Program-made: the position numbers and the translations under genes
In this document: one piece after another, positions 24,932-35,866 of the stretch
Layout: each line of letters begins with the position of its first letter
Numbering within the stretch: position 1 is the stretch's first letter
The notes under the pieces: model-generated
Told to the model about the DNA's origin: nothing
Database searches by the model: none
The model's input: the letters and a program-made list of their open reading frames with translations, nothing else
From: Dryococelus australis
Taxonomy: Eukaryota; Arthropoda; Insecta; Phasmatodea; Phasmatidae
Assembly: GCA_029891345.1 (NCBI GenBank)
Contig: CM057009.1
Span: 291,100,966 to 291,164,965 of the forward strand
DNA length: 64,000 nt
Reading direction: 5' to 3'

Positions 24932-25194
24932 TGGTAAATTAGTATTAAAAATTAACAGTTTTCCTGTATTTTGGTGTTTCGTATTATTTTATCCCTCACA
25001 TATTTAATGTGGTGCTGTGAGCTCTCGATTATTAATGAAAAGAACTCCATACAGATTTATAATAATTACTCTATATACAAAAGTGCATGAATAGTTTTTG
25101 CATACAAGTCATTAATTCTGTCCACTTGTACAACTTTTGGATACAGATCGTGAATCGTTTTTTATATGTATGAATAGAGACCAATGACAAACAC

Positions 25195-25800
25195 ATGTAT
25201 TGAATATCGATTGATGAGTGATGGAAATATCGGGAACGATTGATGGAAGGATTGTGGAAGATTGATTAGATAATTTATAAATTAATGGGAATATTGAATG
25301 AGTGCTGGAAATATTGTGAAACATTTATGTGGAAAGATAGCAAAAGATTTATGGGAAGATTGAAAGATTGATGGAAAGATTGAAAGTTTGGTGAGGATTG
25401 GCGAAGATTGTGGTGCTGATTGTGTTGCATGTGGTGCTTATTGCAGTGTTGATTGTGGTGCTGATTGCAGTGCATGTGGTGCTGGTTGTGGTGTGTGTGG
25501 TGCTGATTGTGGTGCATGTGGTATTGATTGTGGTGCTGATTGATAGAAATATTGCGAAAGTTTGATGAAAAGATTGATGAAAAGATCGTGAGAGATTGAT
25601 TATATGATTAAAAGATTAATTGAATAATTGAAAGATTAATGGAAAGACTGCGAAATACTGGTATAAAGATTGCAAAAGATTTATGGAATTTGCTGAGTAT
25701 TGGTGGGGACTGGTTGTGGATTGGTTAAGATTGAGAAAAATTTCTGGAAAGATTGGAAGTTTAATGGATTGATCCGATGGAATGATTGGAAGATTAATGG
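25195..25800. repeat. Degenerate minisatellite block in E2 right arm
   Basis: Mirror of 19660-20345: GATTGATGGAAAGATTG-type motifs flank a central GTGGTGCTGATTGTGGTGCA-type array at 25405-25545. The open frames across it, rich in His and Asn or in Ser, are repeat artefacts. Confidence 0.85.
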
Positions 25801-26525
25801 ACACGAAGAGCACGAGAATTAAGACAGTTTATCATACTTGTACATTCCAATTCTACAGGGCCTGGCAGTTTTGGCATTTAAAATAATGCCAATTGAGCTT
25901 ATAAATGTGTTGTTAAATGCTGATCCATACTATAAATGTAACATATTCACGAATGTGGTCGCTGTTAGTATGATGGGCTAGATTTAGTCAAATCAACATA
26001 CATTAAAAAAATCTGAGTAGCATGTTGTACCTACAAAACACTCGAAGCATTGAATAATTAGTCGATTCTGGCATTATATACTGTTAATCAATATTCAAGA
26101 GAGGGTGCTAGAAATTTGGTAATCTAATGAGAGACTTTTGCATGTTTCCATAATACCCTATGAATATTTTCGGCACAGTATATAAAAAATAAATCATTTT
26201 TTAATTTAAAATAATTGTTAAAATTTGCTTACAAATACCGATTTATATTTGGCATATCCTATGCCTATAAAATCAATATGGTTACCATAAACAGACATGT
26301 ATACTTGAATAATTTATGGGTGTAACTACCGAGAACCTTTCAGTACATTTGACATTCCTAAGTCGACAGATTCCGAGAGCCCGCTGAGTCGAGCCGATGA
26401 GTGCCGAGCTCGTCCAAGTCGATCCGAAGATCGCCAGCCACCACCACAGCCACAGAAACACAGCTCCCGTATAAAACGCATTGTCCCAGAATTCCCTTTT
26501 TCACAATACTCGTTTTATTATTAGA

Positions 26526-26944
26526 AATCTGTGATACATTTTCTTGTGCAGACTTGAAAGCTTGTTGAATACAATTCATTTAAAGGCAAGCGAAGTGATT
26601 TTTTTCGTTTAGTAAATTGAATTCAATTCAATAAATATTTGATCTTGTGAATGTGCCTTTACTCTTGTGTATCACACGTAGTCATCACTGAGACTATGAT
26701 TGAATTCCTCTGTTGTATTATGGTTACCTTAGAGTTTAACCATGGGGAAAATCATACAGGCATCAGTAAATATAATTCAGATACGTGTTATAACATTCTA
26801 CAATGTTATAGATCGTAAATTTTTTTTCCACCGTCAGTCGCATTTTGTGAGTAATTTTTTCTAGCTCAAGTATGTTTGCAGGATATGACATGGTTGCGAC
26901 GGACATTTAAATCTACATACACTCTAAACTTAAACATTTGACGA
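26526..26944. other. AT-rich stretch, nothing recognised
   Basis: No supported feature. Confidence 0.5.
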
Positions 26945-27185
26945 CTGAGCCAAATAAGTGAAAACAGTGAGAATTGAGCACCTGATAATCAGTGCCAGAT
27001 AACTAATTAAATTAGTATAGTGGTTGAATTTCGCCGATTTATTTGTGTTTTTTCACTGACTGTCAAGAATATCACTGCTATAAATCACTTGTTCCGAGTT
27101 ATTTTTCTTGAATCGCCAGTCAGCAGTAGCTTATCAAGTGACTCCCAGTGAATGTTCTTTCGCTGATTGATATCACTGATTGTTC
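26945..27185 (+). mobile_element. MITE family C, copy 1 (AATCAGTGA-rich)
   Basis: About 240 bp beginning TGAGCCAAATAAGTGAAAAC and ending near TATCACTGATTG. The interior phrases CAGATAACTAATTAA, CTGTCAAGAAT and ATCACTGCTATAAATCAC have counterparts in the minus-strand copy at 32945-33192. It is packed with CAGTGA and its complement, so the strand can fold on itself. No coding frame and no clear TSD. Confidence 0.65.
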
Positions 27186-27640
27186 ACGAGGTGGCTGAAA
27201 GAGCGGCTTCGACATTCGTGCTGGGTTGCAGAATACCGTTTCCGCCTCGGGAAGTCAGCCACGCGGCAACCGCGGCTAACGAAACCTAGAGCTGCGAACA
27301 AGTGGCTCCGAGCAGTGCATGGTCTAGAGAGATGCTTGAAGTTCCCAGCGCGCTGTACTGACAAAGCGCTTGAGCACGGTCCGAACAGAACTCATCCGTG
27401 GATTGCAGGAAACACAACTCTCTGGGAGCTTGAGGAGTTTGGAGGCAACTCGCGACGAACTCGAGACTCTCCGAGCAGAAAGACCAGGCCGCGCAATCAA
27501 CGGCGGACGCTTGCCGGCATCTGCCGTGAGCATTCATTGTTCCACTATCCGAGTCAATAAAAGACTTTTGAAACGCGACGGTAGTCTTTGCCTGGGGTTC
27601 CCTGGCAGTCCCAACTCGGCACATGGTTAACTGACCAGCT
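27186..27640. other. GC-rich island, possible LTR or retroelement end
   Basis: Distinctly GC-richer than its flanks, with overlapping open frames of 69-126 codons on both strands, none of a family I know. Near its end AATAAAAGACTTTTG looks like a polyadenylation signal, and the island ends ACTCGGCACATGG, which would suit an LTR terminus (CA) followed by a TGG primer-site start. There is no matching second LTR and no clear TG start, so this is a suggestion only. A decayed host exon or CpG-rich promoter are alternatives. Confidence 0.35.
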
Positions 27641-27654
27641 ATGAAATTTCTAAT

Positions 27655-27748
27655 TATAGTCTACTGCCATTATCTTCACACTTTTTTAATCAAACCTTTT
27701 GAAATTCGCCCCATGTATGATGTGTTTGGCTGTTTCCTAAATACATCG
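27655..27748 (-). repeat. Dispersed repeat D, copy 1
   Basis: On the minus strand it contains TTTAGGAAACAGCCAAACAC followed by AAAGGTTTGATT and TAGACTATAATT. The same order occurs on the plus strand at 55221-55335 and 57811-57920. The nature of the repeat is unknown. Confidence 0.65.
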
Positions 27749-27785
27749 TTATCGAGCCGTTTTATGCATCACTGAAAAAGAAATG

Positions 27786-27968
27786 CTTTGTGGCTGCTAC
27801 AAAGTATTTAGTTGCTATACACACAACCTAATTATTTCGTGGTAGACACATGATTTTATAGTTTGCCCCACGAAACATGTGTGGCGTCTAGATATTTATA
27901 TTTTGTGTTCACCAGAAAATTATTTCGATGTGTGTACACGAACAAAGAATTTTGTAGCAGCCACGACG
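27786..27968. repeat. Palindromic repeat, possible MITE
   Basis: CTTTGTGGCTGCTACAAAGT at the left pairs with ATTTTGTAGCAGCCACGACG at the right. Further in, ACACACAACCTAATTATTTCG pairs with a diverged complement. The arms are near 60 bp. A TTCTACAAAG/TCGTGGCAGC phrase at 48150-48175 looks related. Confidence 0.6.
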
Positions 27969-27975
27969 TATTTTT

Positions 27976-30900
27976 TTCAGCGTTCTCTTATTTTTGGTTA
28001 AACTGTACTTCAACTCATATTATATCTATAAATCGCAATAATTCATTTATAATTAATACGAATCAAAACAGATCGTATAAATATTTGTGTTGGTAATTTC
28101 TAGGAGGAGGTAGCTACAGTGAAAAATATTATTTAACTGGGTGTCCACGAATCCAGTGCGTTTTCCTTTTCGTGTAATTTTCTACACTCAGTTAAGATTT
28201 ATTTGCGTGAGGCGGAGGAATAGTCTGAAAATAGAACTTCAGCAGGACTTCATTAAAGTTTGAAGTTACCATGAATATGATTTAGTTTATCCTTTTATCT
28301 ATGGACCTAGTAACTAACTGCATGATTCTATGAAGCTTGACCGCGAAATGTTTACGAATGTAAAATGTTACATTTACGCAAATCCTTGCTCAAAAGTGCG
28401 TAAAACAAAATAAATCGGTTTCAAGTTCATTAAAACACGCAACTACTTTTAACAATTTACTGACTACATTTCTAGGAGAACTATTTATCAGTGTTTGCTA
28501 TGTAATGTGTACAGATTGGACTGGCTGAGACTACTTTTCAAATGTTTTCAAAAACTTAGTGTCAGACTTTGTGTGCCTTCCTGCAAGTTTGTATATCTGA
28601 ATAGCTTCTTTCTACATATTTGTGTATCTTTATGAATAATAAGTACTGATAAAAGTGTTTTGATGACTGAAAAATACATTTAGTTTAGTATTGTTGTCGG
28701 AGGAGCCGCCTACACATTTAAAACAATTTGCATTTATCTAGGTAGTAATTACTTACATTTATAATTTGGATAAGTCCACCATGTGAGCCTTTAAATGTGA
28801 ATAATTAAAATAACGTGAACTTCAGTAGTTTTGCATAAAGGATCGGCAAAATTGTTCGATTTTTATGTATCTACAAATAACTTACGCTGGTGAGAATACA
28901 GGTTTATGTACAAGGAGCTCATTGCAATCGTGAAGTTTTCCATAAAATCACAAACCTTTTAACATCTCTGGAGAGTCATTACAAGTCTACGGGCAGTAGA
29001 AGTCTGTTCCGGGAACATTTACGTATGTCGATGATCTCATTTTTACGTAAACTTAACCAGCGTATGCTTATATCTTCCCCTTATTCCCTCCATATTTTCC
29101 CTCTTGAATGAGTGGGTGCTGCTGATTAAAATTTTTTTAGACCACTTTTAAACCCACGGGTTGCAAGAAATTGTTTCAAACATTTCAAACGCAAAATTGG
29201 CGAGATCGAAATGTTTGCTCATAGTACGTCACTGACAGCCCGAAAAGTTACAACAACCAGTTCACTGAATTGTTTATTTAAACTACTAAGCTTCCAGTTA
29301 ACAACTGAATGAGCGGCATGGTTTGAAAATAACCTCGCTAGATCACTTTCGCAAATTTGTCTAATAAAGAAGTGCCCTTGCTGAATTCAGTCTCGTGCGG
29401 CAAACCATCGTATGCCACTACGGCAATGAAACGTGTTTTTTGATAGCAGTAAATGTTATAAATTGTTGCAATGGATATAAGGGAACAGTGTTTCACTGCC
29501 CTAATATCTGTATTTTTACTACACAGATAGCAGTTAGTAAATATTCAGAGGAACTTACAGAAGGAATTTCCCTTCTCTATTTCACGTTTCTCGCTTATTG
29601 GCGCTCTAGATGACACGCTTTTAACCAACGGGGTAGCAAAAATATCAGTGCGATTATTTCAAACAAGTCGGCAATTGCGTGTTATTCAAGTTAGAAACGA
29701 ACTAATGGTATGAATTTATGCATGGCAAAAGTATGCACTGATATTCGTTATCGCGTTTGTCGTATAAATGTTTAATGGAAGTTGTAGAGTAATATATCAA
29801 AAACGTGTGCGATTTCTAGCATCCCTACTTAACGTCATGCAGGAAGACAGAGAAAATACTATTACGCGTGTGAAAGTATGCTAAGGGTGAATTATTCCAG
29901 TGCGTAATTAAACTCGGTGCATACTTTAGAAGAGATAACATAGTTTTACTAACTGCGGTATTTGCAGTGCTAAGGGGACGAACGTACTTTATATGCAAAT
30001 GGGTACTTATATACACATGTTGCCAACTGAGAACAGTAATACGAAAGTGTTCACACGGTTTAAAAAAAAAAGATACCATTTGTGAACTTGAGCCAAGGAA
30101 AAAAGTTAATTCAGAGGATTTCCTCCGCTTGCTGCGTACAAATGACCTCGGGAAAGCGGGGTAACATCCAATCCTCAAAGCGCACGTAGCAATTTCGCGA
30201 GAGAATTCGCGTGCATTTGCCATTTGCGCTGTATCCACCCTCGTAAACAAACGGCACTTCCATAGTCTGCAACTCAAGTGACGTTTACTAGCGAGAAGAT
30301 TATGTAGATTGCTTAAGCCCGAGAGCTTAACTACTTTCCCTCCTTCTCGACCATCATTACACCTACCTTGTTGCTGTGACGTAATTCGCCATTCCAATAA
30401 GATGACACGTAGAAAATGTATTGCGAACATCAGTATCTGCGAAAATAAACTCGGGGTCATCGTCCAGCATATCTTCAAGTTGGTCGTGAGGACACACGGC
30501 CAATTAAAGTTGCCAACCTGAGAATAAAAAAATGTTTACATTTTCAAAATTGCTCGTTTGATTAGTTGTAAAATCATGCGGCTGAGTTAAACACAACATA
30601 CTAAAGGTCATCTCTGCTTGAAAGTAACCTATAGCATAGATATAAAAATAGTTTCTACAGATAATTAAAAAACTATCAACATCGTCAAAATTTCAAAAGT
30701 ATTTTTTTACATAGCGGCGAAGCATAAACGGGCTGAATATCATTTATACATGTATGGATAATGCGGTCACAATTTCCTTACAAAAAATAAGGTGTATTAT
30801 ATGTAAATATGTTTTATACAGTCAAACCTAACGGCGAGGGTATGCCTTCAAAAGGAGATCTGGAATTTTGAAGATAGCTTTATTTGCAAATATTACCGTA

Positions 30901-31045
30901 CTATTCGATTTGGAACACCGAGTGTATAGGCAATTTGTAACGAAACATATCTACAGGCACGGAAATTCCTATCAATGTTATCACTTTATTGAATAGCCAT
31001 AAATGTGTATGATACCCTAGTTTTGCAATATTTTTGTGACACGAA
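27976..31045. other. Mostly featureless stretch
   Basis: Only a 217-codon minus-strand frame (29825-30478, listed separately) and a short motif at 28203-28258 stand out. That motif, GAGGCGGAGGAATAGTCTGA, recurs inverted at about 54945-55000 (with CCTCCGCCTCGTGCAAATAA), a minor dispersed repeat. Confidence 0.45.
29825..30478 (-). other. Longest open frame in the window, 217 codons, unrecognised
   Basis: The frame from the ATG at 30478 to a stop at 29825-29827 has no domain I recognise. It has one hydrophobic stretch near residues 15-30, basic patches and Ser-rich parts. Nucleotide composition is close to the flanks apart from a GC-richer centre at 30110-30380. No splice context or promoter stands out. 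It is probably a chance frame, or a fragment of a repeat; a lineage-specific gene cannot be ruled out. Confidence 0.2.
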
Positions 31046-31049
31046 AGAA

Positions 31050-31420
31050 AAAATGTGTCCTTGTGGTGTTAACGTAAACACCGCCCTTTTCGAGGAATCA
31101 AATGCAACACATCGGCAATATGCAAAACAGTCAATATGCCTCGGTTGCTTTAACACGGGAACAAATATTCTTTATGGACGAAAACCTCCATGAACGTTTT
31201 AGGCGAAACGCTTTAACTCAGAATGAAAATAGAAAAATTAAAGGCAAATCACTGCTTTCCTATATAATTGTTTGTACTGCAAGGAGATAGGCTACAGACG
31301 TGAGCTGTAGAAATATTCGCGGTCAACAAACCGCAGCACTGCAAAATCACGTGACAGACGTAGTTTCCGTGGTAAATATAGCAAACCCCATGCGCACATA
31401 AATTAATTAACCCGTTCTGT
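31050..31420 (+). repeat. IR3 left arm
   Basis: About 370 bp whose reverse complement is at 32265-32905. Shared phrases include AACACCGCCCTTTTCGAGGA, AATATTCTTTATGGACG, CATGAACGTTTTA, GCTTTAACTCAGAATGAA and GTGAGCTGTAGAAATATTCG. An open frame of 62 codons crosses it on the plus strand, but the other arm does not keep it. Confidence 0.8.
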
Positions 31421-32264
31421 CCACACATTAATTACTGAGGCTAAGTGTTGCAACCACGTAATATTTTGGTTTGCTCTGTAACTTGCTTGTATCTAGTATA
31501 CTTTTGGTTCATTTGTTTGAAGTTGTTGTTAAACAACGAATTTAACAAAAAAAATGCATATAAATGATTAACTATGAAACACCGGAGTGTCTGGATAGCA
31601 TAAATTTGGACAAAGATCCGAAAACATTGCCAAACTCGTTACTGCCGTCAAAATATTTCAAGGAGACCAATGGTGAGGGACACCCAAATTTCGCGGAAAG
31701 ATTTCACGACCAGATGTATTTCATAACAGTTTAGCTCAGATCCACGTTTCTGATTGGTTTATTTAGATGTTACGCGTTTTAAGTGTCTGCCAATGAATCA
31801 GAGACGTACAGTATCGGAGTAACTTATTTCTGATTTGCCTATCAACTAAGAAGATGTCTTCTCACGGACACACGCTGCCAATAAGCAAAAGGAAACTGCT
31901 GGTTCGCTCGCAGGGTATTGAAATCTAGCACGTGCGGAAATATTTTCGCGAAATTCAGGCGTCACCACAAATGGTATTGTCATTAGCAGGGTTGTCACGG
32001 AAACAAAATATACTATTTATCTACAGTTTATTGATCGACATGTCGAAAGTAACGAAGAACTTCGTCATTTGTCATTTCTCTAAACTCTACACTTTTTTTT
32101 TAAATCCATAAACCTATTAAAGAACCAGCATTATCCCTGTTGTTTGACAGTGCACATTTCACAAGAGGTTCCTTGTAGGTCCGTACTACGTATGCTTTTG
32201 TTATAAACGTCTCTTTCTTTAGGAGGAAGCGAATTTTGCAAGCGTGTATGGGTTACCATCCTTC
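31421..32264. other. IR3 spacer
   Basis: About 840 bp between the arms, containing the MITE at 31670-31972. Both strands are full of stops and no transposase was recognised. Confidence 0.5.
31670..31972 (-). mobile_element. MITE family E, copy 1
   Basis: About 300 bp. The ends AGGGACACCCAAATTTCGCG and, in complement, TGACGCCTGAATTTCGCGAA are imperfect terminal inverted repeats. Minus-strand interior: CTTTTGCTTATTGGCAGC, GTGTCCGTGAGAAGA, GATCTGAGCTAAA and GTTATGAAATACATCT. Copies on the plus strand lie at 42510 and, more diverged, at 56560. AATGGT occurs just outside both ends and may be a target duplication. Confidence 0.7.
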
Positions 32265-32905
32265 ATTAATTAATTTGTGCGCGAATGGTTGTTTACTATA
32301 TTTGCCACGGAAACTACGGCTGACACGTGATTTTGCAGTGCTGGGGTTTGTTGACCGCGAATATTTCTACAGCTCACGCTTGTAGCCCATCTCCTCGCAT
32401 TACCAAAAAATGTATAGGAAAAACCGATTTGCCTTCAATTTTTCTAGGTTCATTCTGAGTTAAAGCGTTTCGTATAAAACGTTCATGGAGGGTTACGTCC
32501 ATAAAGAATATTTGTTTCCGTGTTAAATCAATCGAAGCATATCGACTGTTCAGCGTGTTGCCGACCTATTACTAGAGACCCGAGTTCGTTTGTAGACAAG
32601 TTGTAATTCACACACATGTACGTTCATGTTACTTTTGTAATTGGGCGATGTGTTGTTTGACACCTCCGGGAGATAAATGAGCCAATAACAAACATGCAAT
32701 AAATTGTGCGCCGAACCAGCCCTTTTACTACCACTACAATCAACCAATTATCAGTTTATATCTGTATGGGAGTAAATAAGACTGTGAAGTCTAGCCTGCA
32801 CGTCATTGAACTCGCGAATTTCTCGGGTCTCTAACTATTACGTATTGCATTTAAGTCCTCGAAAAGGGCGGTGTTTAGGGTAATACCACAAGGATATGTG
32901 TTTTC
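32265..32905 (-). repeat. IR3 right arm, interrupted by a hAT-type MITE
   Basis: Reverse complement of 31050-31420, split at 32573-32833 by a MITE. Removing the MITE and one copy of its 8-bp duplication restores an arm of about 375 bp, close to the left arm's length. Confidence 0.8.
32573..32833. mobile_element. hAT-type MITE, copy 2
   Basis: 261 bp bounded by TAGAGACCCGAG and CTCGGGTCTCTA. Flanking 8-mers are CCTATTAC and ACTATTAC (7 of 8). The right-hand half contains the family phrase 'tgtgaagtctagcctgcacg' followed by GAACTCGCGAATTTCTC, matching the terminal part of the copy at 60271. The insertion lies inside the right arm of IR3, so it is younger than that inverted repeat. Confidence 0.8.
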
Positions 32906-32944
32906 TTTAATTTTTACGTGTTGAATAACAATTTATATCGAAAC

Positions 32945-33192
32945 AGTGAAATTCTCACTGATTTAGATTTAGAGTGCACTGGAAGTCAGTTGATAAGCTT
33001 AAGCCGACTGGCAAATCATTAAGCAAATGAATTGGGAACATGTGACTTATAGCAGTGAAATTCTTGACATTCAGCGGGAATCACAAATCAGTGAAATACA
33101 ACCACCTTATTAATCAGTTATCTGGTATGGATTATCAGTCGCTGAATTTTCATTGGTTTTCGCTGATTTGGCTCAATTCTCACTTTTTTAGG
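32945..33192 (-). mobile_element. MITE family C, copy 2
   Basis: Reverse complement of the element at 26945: AAAAAGTGAGAATTGAGCC at the far end, ACCAGATAACTGATTAAT and CTGAATGTCAAGAATTTCAC inside. It begins directly after IR3. Confidence 0.65.
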
Positions 33193-34645
33193 TTTGAGAA
33201 TACAGTTGCGAGGAGAGCTCGGTGGGTGACAAGGTTTATTTATTTTTTTGCGCGCCACCAACCCGGACGCTTTTGTCAAAAGTTCGCCCTCAGACGCTTG
33301 AAAAGAACACGATCCGAAGATCCCCCCCTCCCGGTTCGGGGCACATCGAAGCGGGTGACAATAGCAAGTACAGCCAGTATCCCGTCGCTTCTACGAGCAA
33401 GGTGCTGCTGAACTTACCTGCAGTGCTTCCTTTGTTGTTCTCCTTTTGCCTCGGCCTCAGGAGTACAATTTCGACCCAATTCGCTTTTCTACCTTTTTTT
33501 TTTTAACTACCTTATTCTAAGTGTTACGTGTAAGTAAGAAGGTAGGATCGCATTCTAATCGCATCTCAGGGCTGAGCCCCTTAAGCCTAAAGGAAAGGGC
33601 ATTGAACACAAAGCAGGCGGGCATCGCGGCCGTGAGGGAATGGGTAGGCATGGCCATCACTTTGGGGCATGTCTACCTCCCTAAGTGCAGTGTAGTTAAA
33701 GCTACATTAAGAAGGGCTATGGTTAAACCCGCATAGACACGGTAAAACCCATACCGACAGAAGAAGAGTTAAACTCGTGGGAGCACTAGTGAAAATGCTA
33801 AAGGAGATAGCAGGTGTCGAGTCTATGCTGTTTAATATTGGAGTGAAGAATCTAGTAGAGAGGTGGCGGGGCTTTCGGCCAGCATGTTAAAGGAACATGG
33901 GCCCTTGAGGTGGAACTGCCATCCATGTTCCTGCGCGGGCAGTCTGACTACCCGCACAGCAACATCGACAGCAGTGACTTCAGACAGGGTCCTTCAGCTT
34001 CCAGGCGAGGACGCAAGAAATCCGGGCAGCGCAGTAATGGCACCTACTCCAGCTTTGCTCTTCTGCGCCGACATCAGGATCTCCACATCGCGGGTGAAGG
34101 TGGGAAGTAACGGATCGGGTGGCCACCCCCCCGCCCTCCTGCAAAATCCCCCACGGTCTTGGTGAGCAGCGCTCGGTGGGACATCCAGGAGCTACCAGTT
34201 GCGGAGGCGAATCCGCTGGCCCACGAGTGAAGTCTGACGCCATTGCTTCCAAGTTCCGATGATGTTCCATTCCATTCCGCACGCATGTACAGTTGACAGG
34301 CCGCAGAATCCAGCAGTGGAGTGTTTGGTCACACTTCGCATGTTTCAGCACCGCGGGTTACCCCCAACATCCTCTGCCTTGATCGTTGGGCCGCCCCCAG
34401 CAGATGCGCGAAGCCATCAACAACTGAGACACACAGGCTCCCGACGAACACGACCATCCGCCACGAGGGCCGCCGCCCGAGTCCGCTTTTCTACCTCTTT
34501 ACCCGCAAGGATCAGGAAAAGGGAAGGGTCCACCCAAAACAAACATCATCAAAAAGGTTCTTTAGTTGAAGATTCGTGCCATTTCAACATTGTCCAAAAG
34601 GGGCAAAATTCTAACCAGCTAGAACATCATACAACACCTTAATTC
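33193..34645. other. GC-rich island, probably degraded retroelement or 5' region, unrecognised
   Basis: About 1.45 kb of GC-richer sequence with overlapping frames of 60-127 codons on both strands and frequent frame breaks. On the plus strand, a region near 33740-33880 reads like a helical gag-type segment (an EEEL-like acidic start, then GALVKMLKEIAGVESMLFNI), followed by a Ser/Arg-rich part. No cysteine knuckle, protease or reverse transcriptase follows. My preferred reading is a truncated gag-like or ORF1-like fragment, but it could equally be a decayed host gene. Confidence 0.35.
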
Positions 34646-35138
34646 AATAACCAGTATCCTTTTTAATACATCCTTTGAAAAAAGATCAGTACTACAACTT
34701 GTTTTAAATATGTTTTCTTCCATACATACTTATAATTTTCCATTATAATTCAGTCTTAATTCCAACGTATGCACTATACGACTCTTACTTAAAGGTTAAT
34801 ACTATCACGTGAACGATAAGTATAAAATGTATAATAAAATTATATTTTTTTCTGTTTTTTAACTTTCTTGGGAGAAAAACAGTATCTTATTACTATTTTT
34901 ACAAAACAAACACCACTAAAAATATCGCCTGTATAAAATAGTAACAAATAACTAGACAAACTCCCAATCTTCAATTAGTCCAATAAACCTTACATAAAAA
35001 TTTACATGCTGGCCTTTTTTGAGCTATCTTCCCAGTGACAACTCTTAAATCCTAATTCAAACGCACATAATACTATCTCAATAAAACCTCTGTTTGGACT
35101 AAACGAGTGCGCTTTTCATTAATACTGGCATTTCACGT
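34646..35138. other. AT-rich stretch, nothing recognised
   Basis: No supported feature. Confidence 0.5.
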
Positions 35139-35636
35139 CTATATTCCTGTCAAGGAAAGAATACTATTTGTACAAACACCATTTCCATGTTTAAAAATTA
35201 CAAACACCAATAGAGACGCTCGCCAGAGGTAATGGTCCCACAGATGAGGAAAACTTTCGTTGCCAATTTCTCTTCCACGTCGCTTAAACCTTCCCACTAT
35301 CCCATTCTTTTCACACTCGCACTCATACACAAACCTCCTCTCAGACAAACTCCACCCAGACCCTGCCATGCCTAAGGATATTCTCCTTAACTCCACCTGG
35401 GTGGCGACAATGCCCCGGACCATCAATCACTCCCACGATATATAGTCGAGGGTGCCATGAGGATATGTTCCCCGCCCGCCTTTTCATTTTAAAGTTGCTG
35501 GCAGTGCCTCCTCAACACCATTCACCTTCAAACACAACCATTGGTGGAGGAAATAGGCAAAAGGAATTGTCCCTACCGAAAACCACTTGCGTGACAGATG
35601 CTGCCATTGCTCCACCCATTCTCCCACAATGCAACC

Positions 35637-35640
<4 letters not shown>
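35139..35640 (-). other. Broken open region on the minus strand, unrecognised
   Basis: Two consecutive minus-strand frames (95 codons at 35139-35426 and the 68-codon frame ending at 35484) read rather like degraded coding sequence with Trp, Gly and Arg at plausible frequency, GC-richer than the flanks. I cannot assign a family. It ends at the CA microsatellite. Confidence 0.25.

Positions 35641-35670
<30 letters not shown>
35641..35670. repeat. (CA)n microsatellite, about 15 units
   Basis: Uninterrupted CA run. The His-Thr and Cys-Val frames through it are artefacts. Confidence 0.95.
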
Positions 35671-35672
<2 letters not shown>

Positions 35673-35866
35673 ACCATACGAAATTACCACAAATTATAAA
35701 AACCCTACCGCAAAAACTATTAAGTCCTCTTCCAATATCACCTATTCTTCCTTTTTGCCAAATCGTGCCTGTCGCGTCAATGTAAATCCAGCATAACGAT
35801 GATGGGCTCGTCACAGCAAGCGGTGACACAGCTCCGGCACTGTCTTCAAGAAAGGTTTGTTCTATA

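Larger units (their letters stand above)
18945..26525. mobile_element. Composite element E2: giant inverted repeat with two outward-facing zinc-finger genes
   Basis: The arms (about 18945-22345 and 23010-26525, each near 3.4 kb) are reverse complements of each other along their whole length by eye, with many substitutions and small indels. Anchor pairs: GGGAGCTG at 19001 with CAGCTCCC at 26461; the 'ttttataggcat' run at 19190 with 26270; AGAAAATCATGTACAATG at 22116 with its complement at 23219; GTAGACTAGTAGAATGA at 22321 with its complement at about 23020. Each arm holds a decayed zinc-finger gene and a degenerate minisatellite block. The loop of about 660 bp holds one GGTCA/ATGGCGG signature block. 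No integrase, transposase or polymerase frame was seen. The class is unknown: foldback element, palindromic duplication of a larger transposon, or an inverted pair of separate insertions. Confidence 0.75.
23010..26525 (-). repeat. E2 right arm
   Basis: Reverse complement of the left arm, see E2. It keeps more of the zinc-finger gene than the left arm. It ends near 26465-26525 in a stretch whose complement is CTGTGGCTGTGGTGGTGGCTGG, slightly expanded against the left arm. Confidence 0.75.

Noticed and set aside
31005-31290. Transposase fragment in IR3
   Set aside because: Plus-strand frames in the left arm are not kept in the mirrored right arm and show no catalytic motif.
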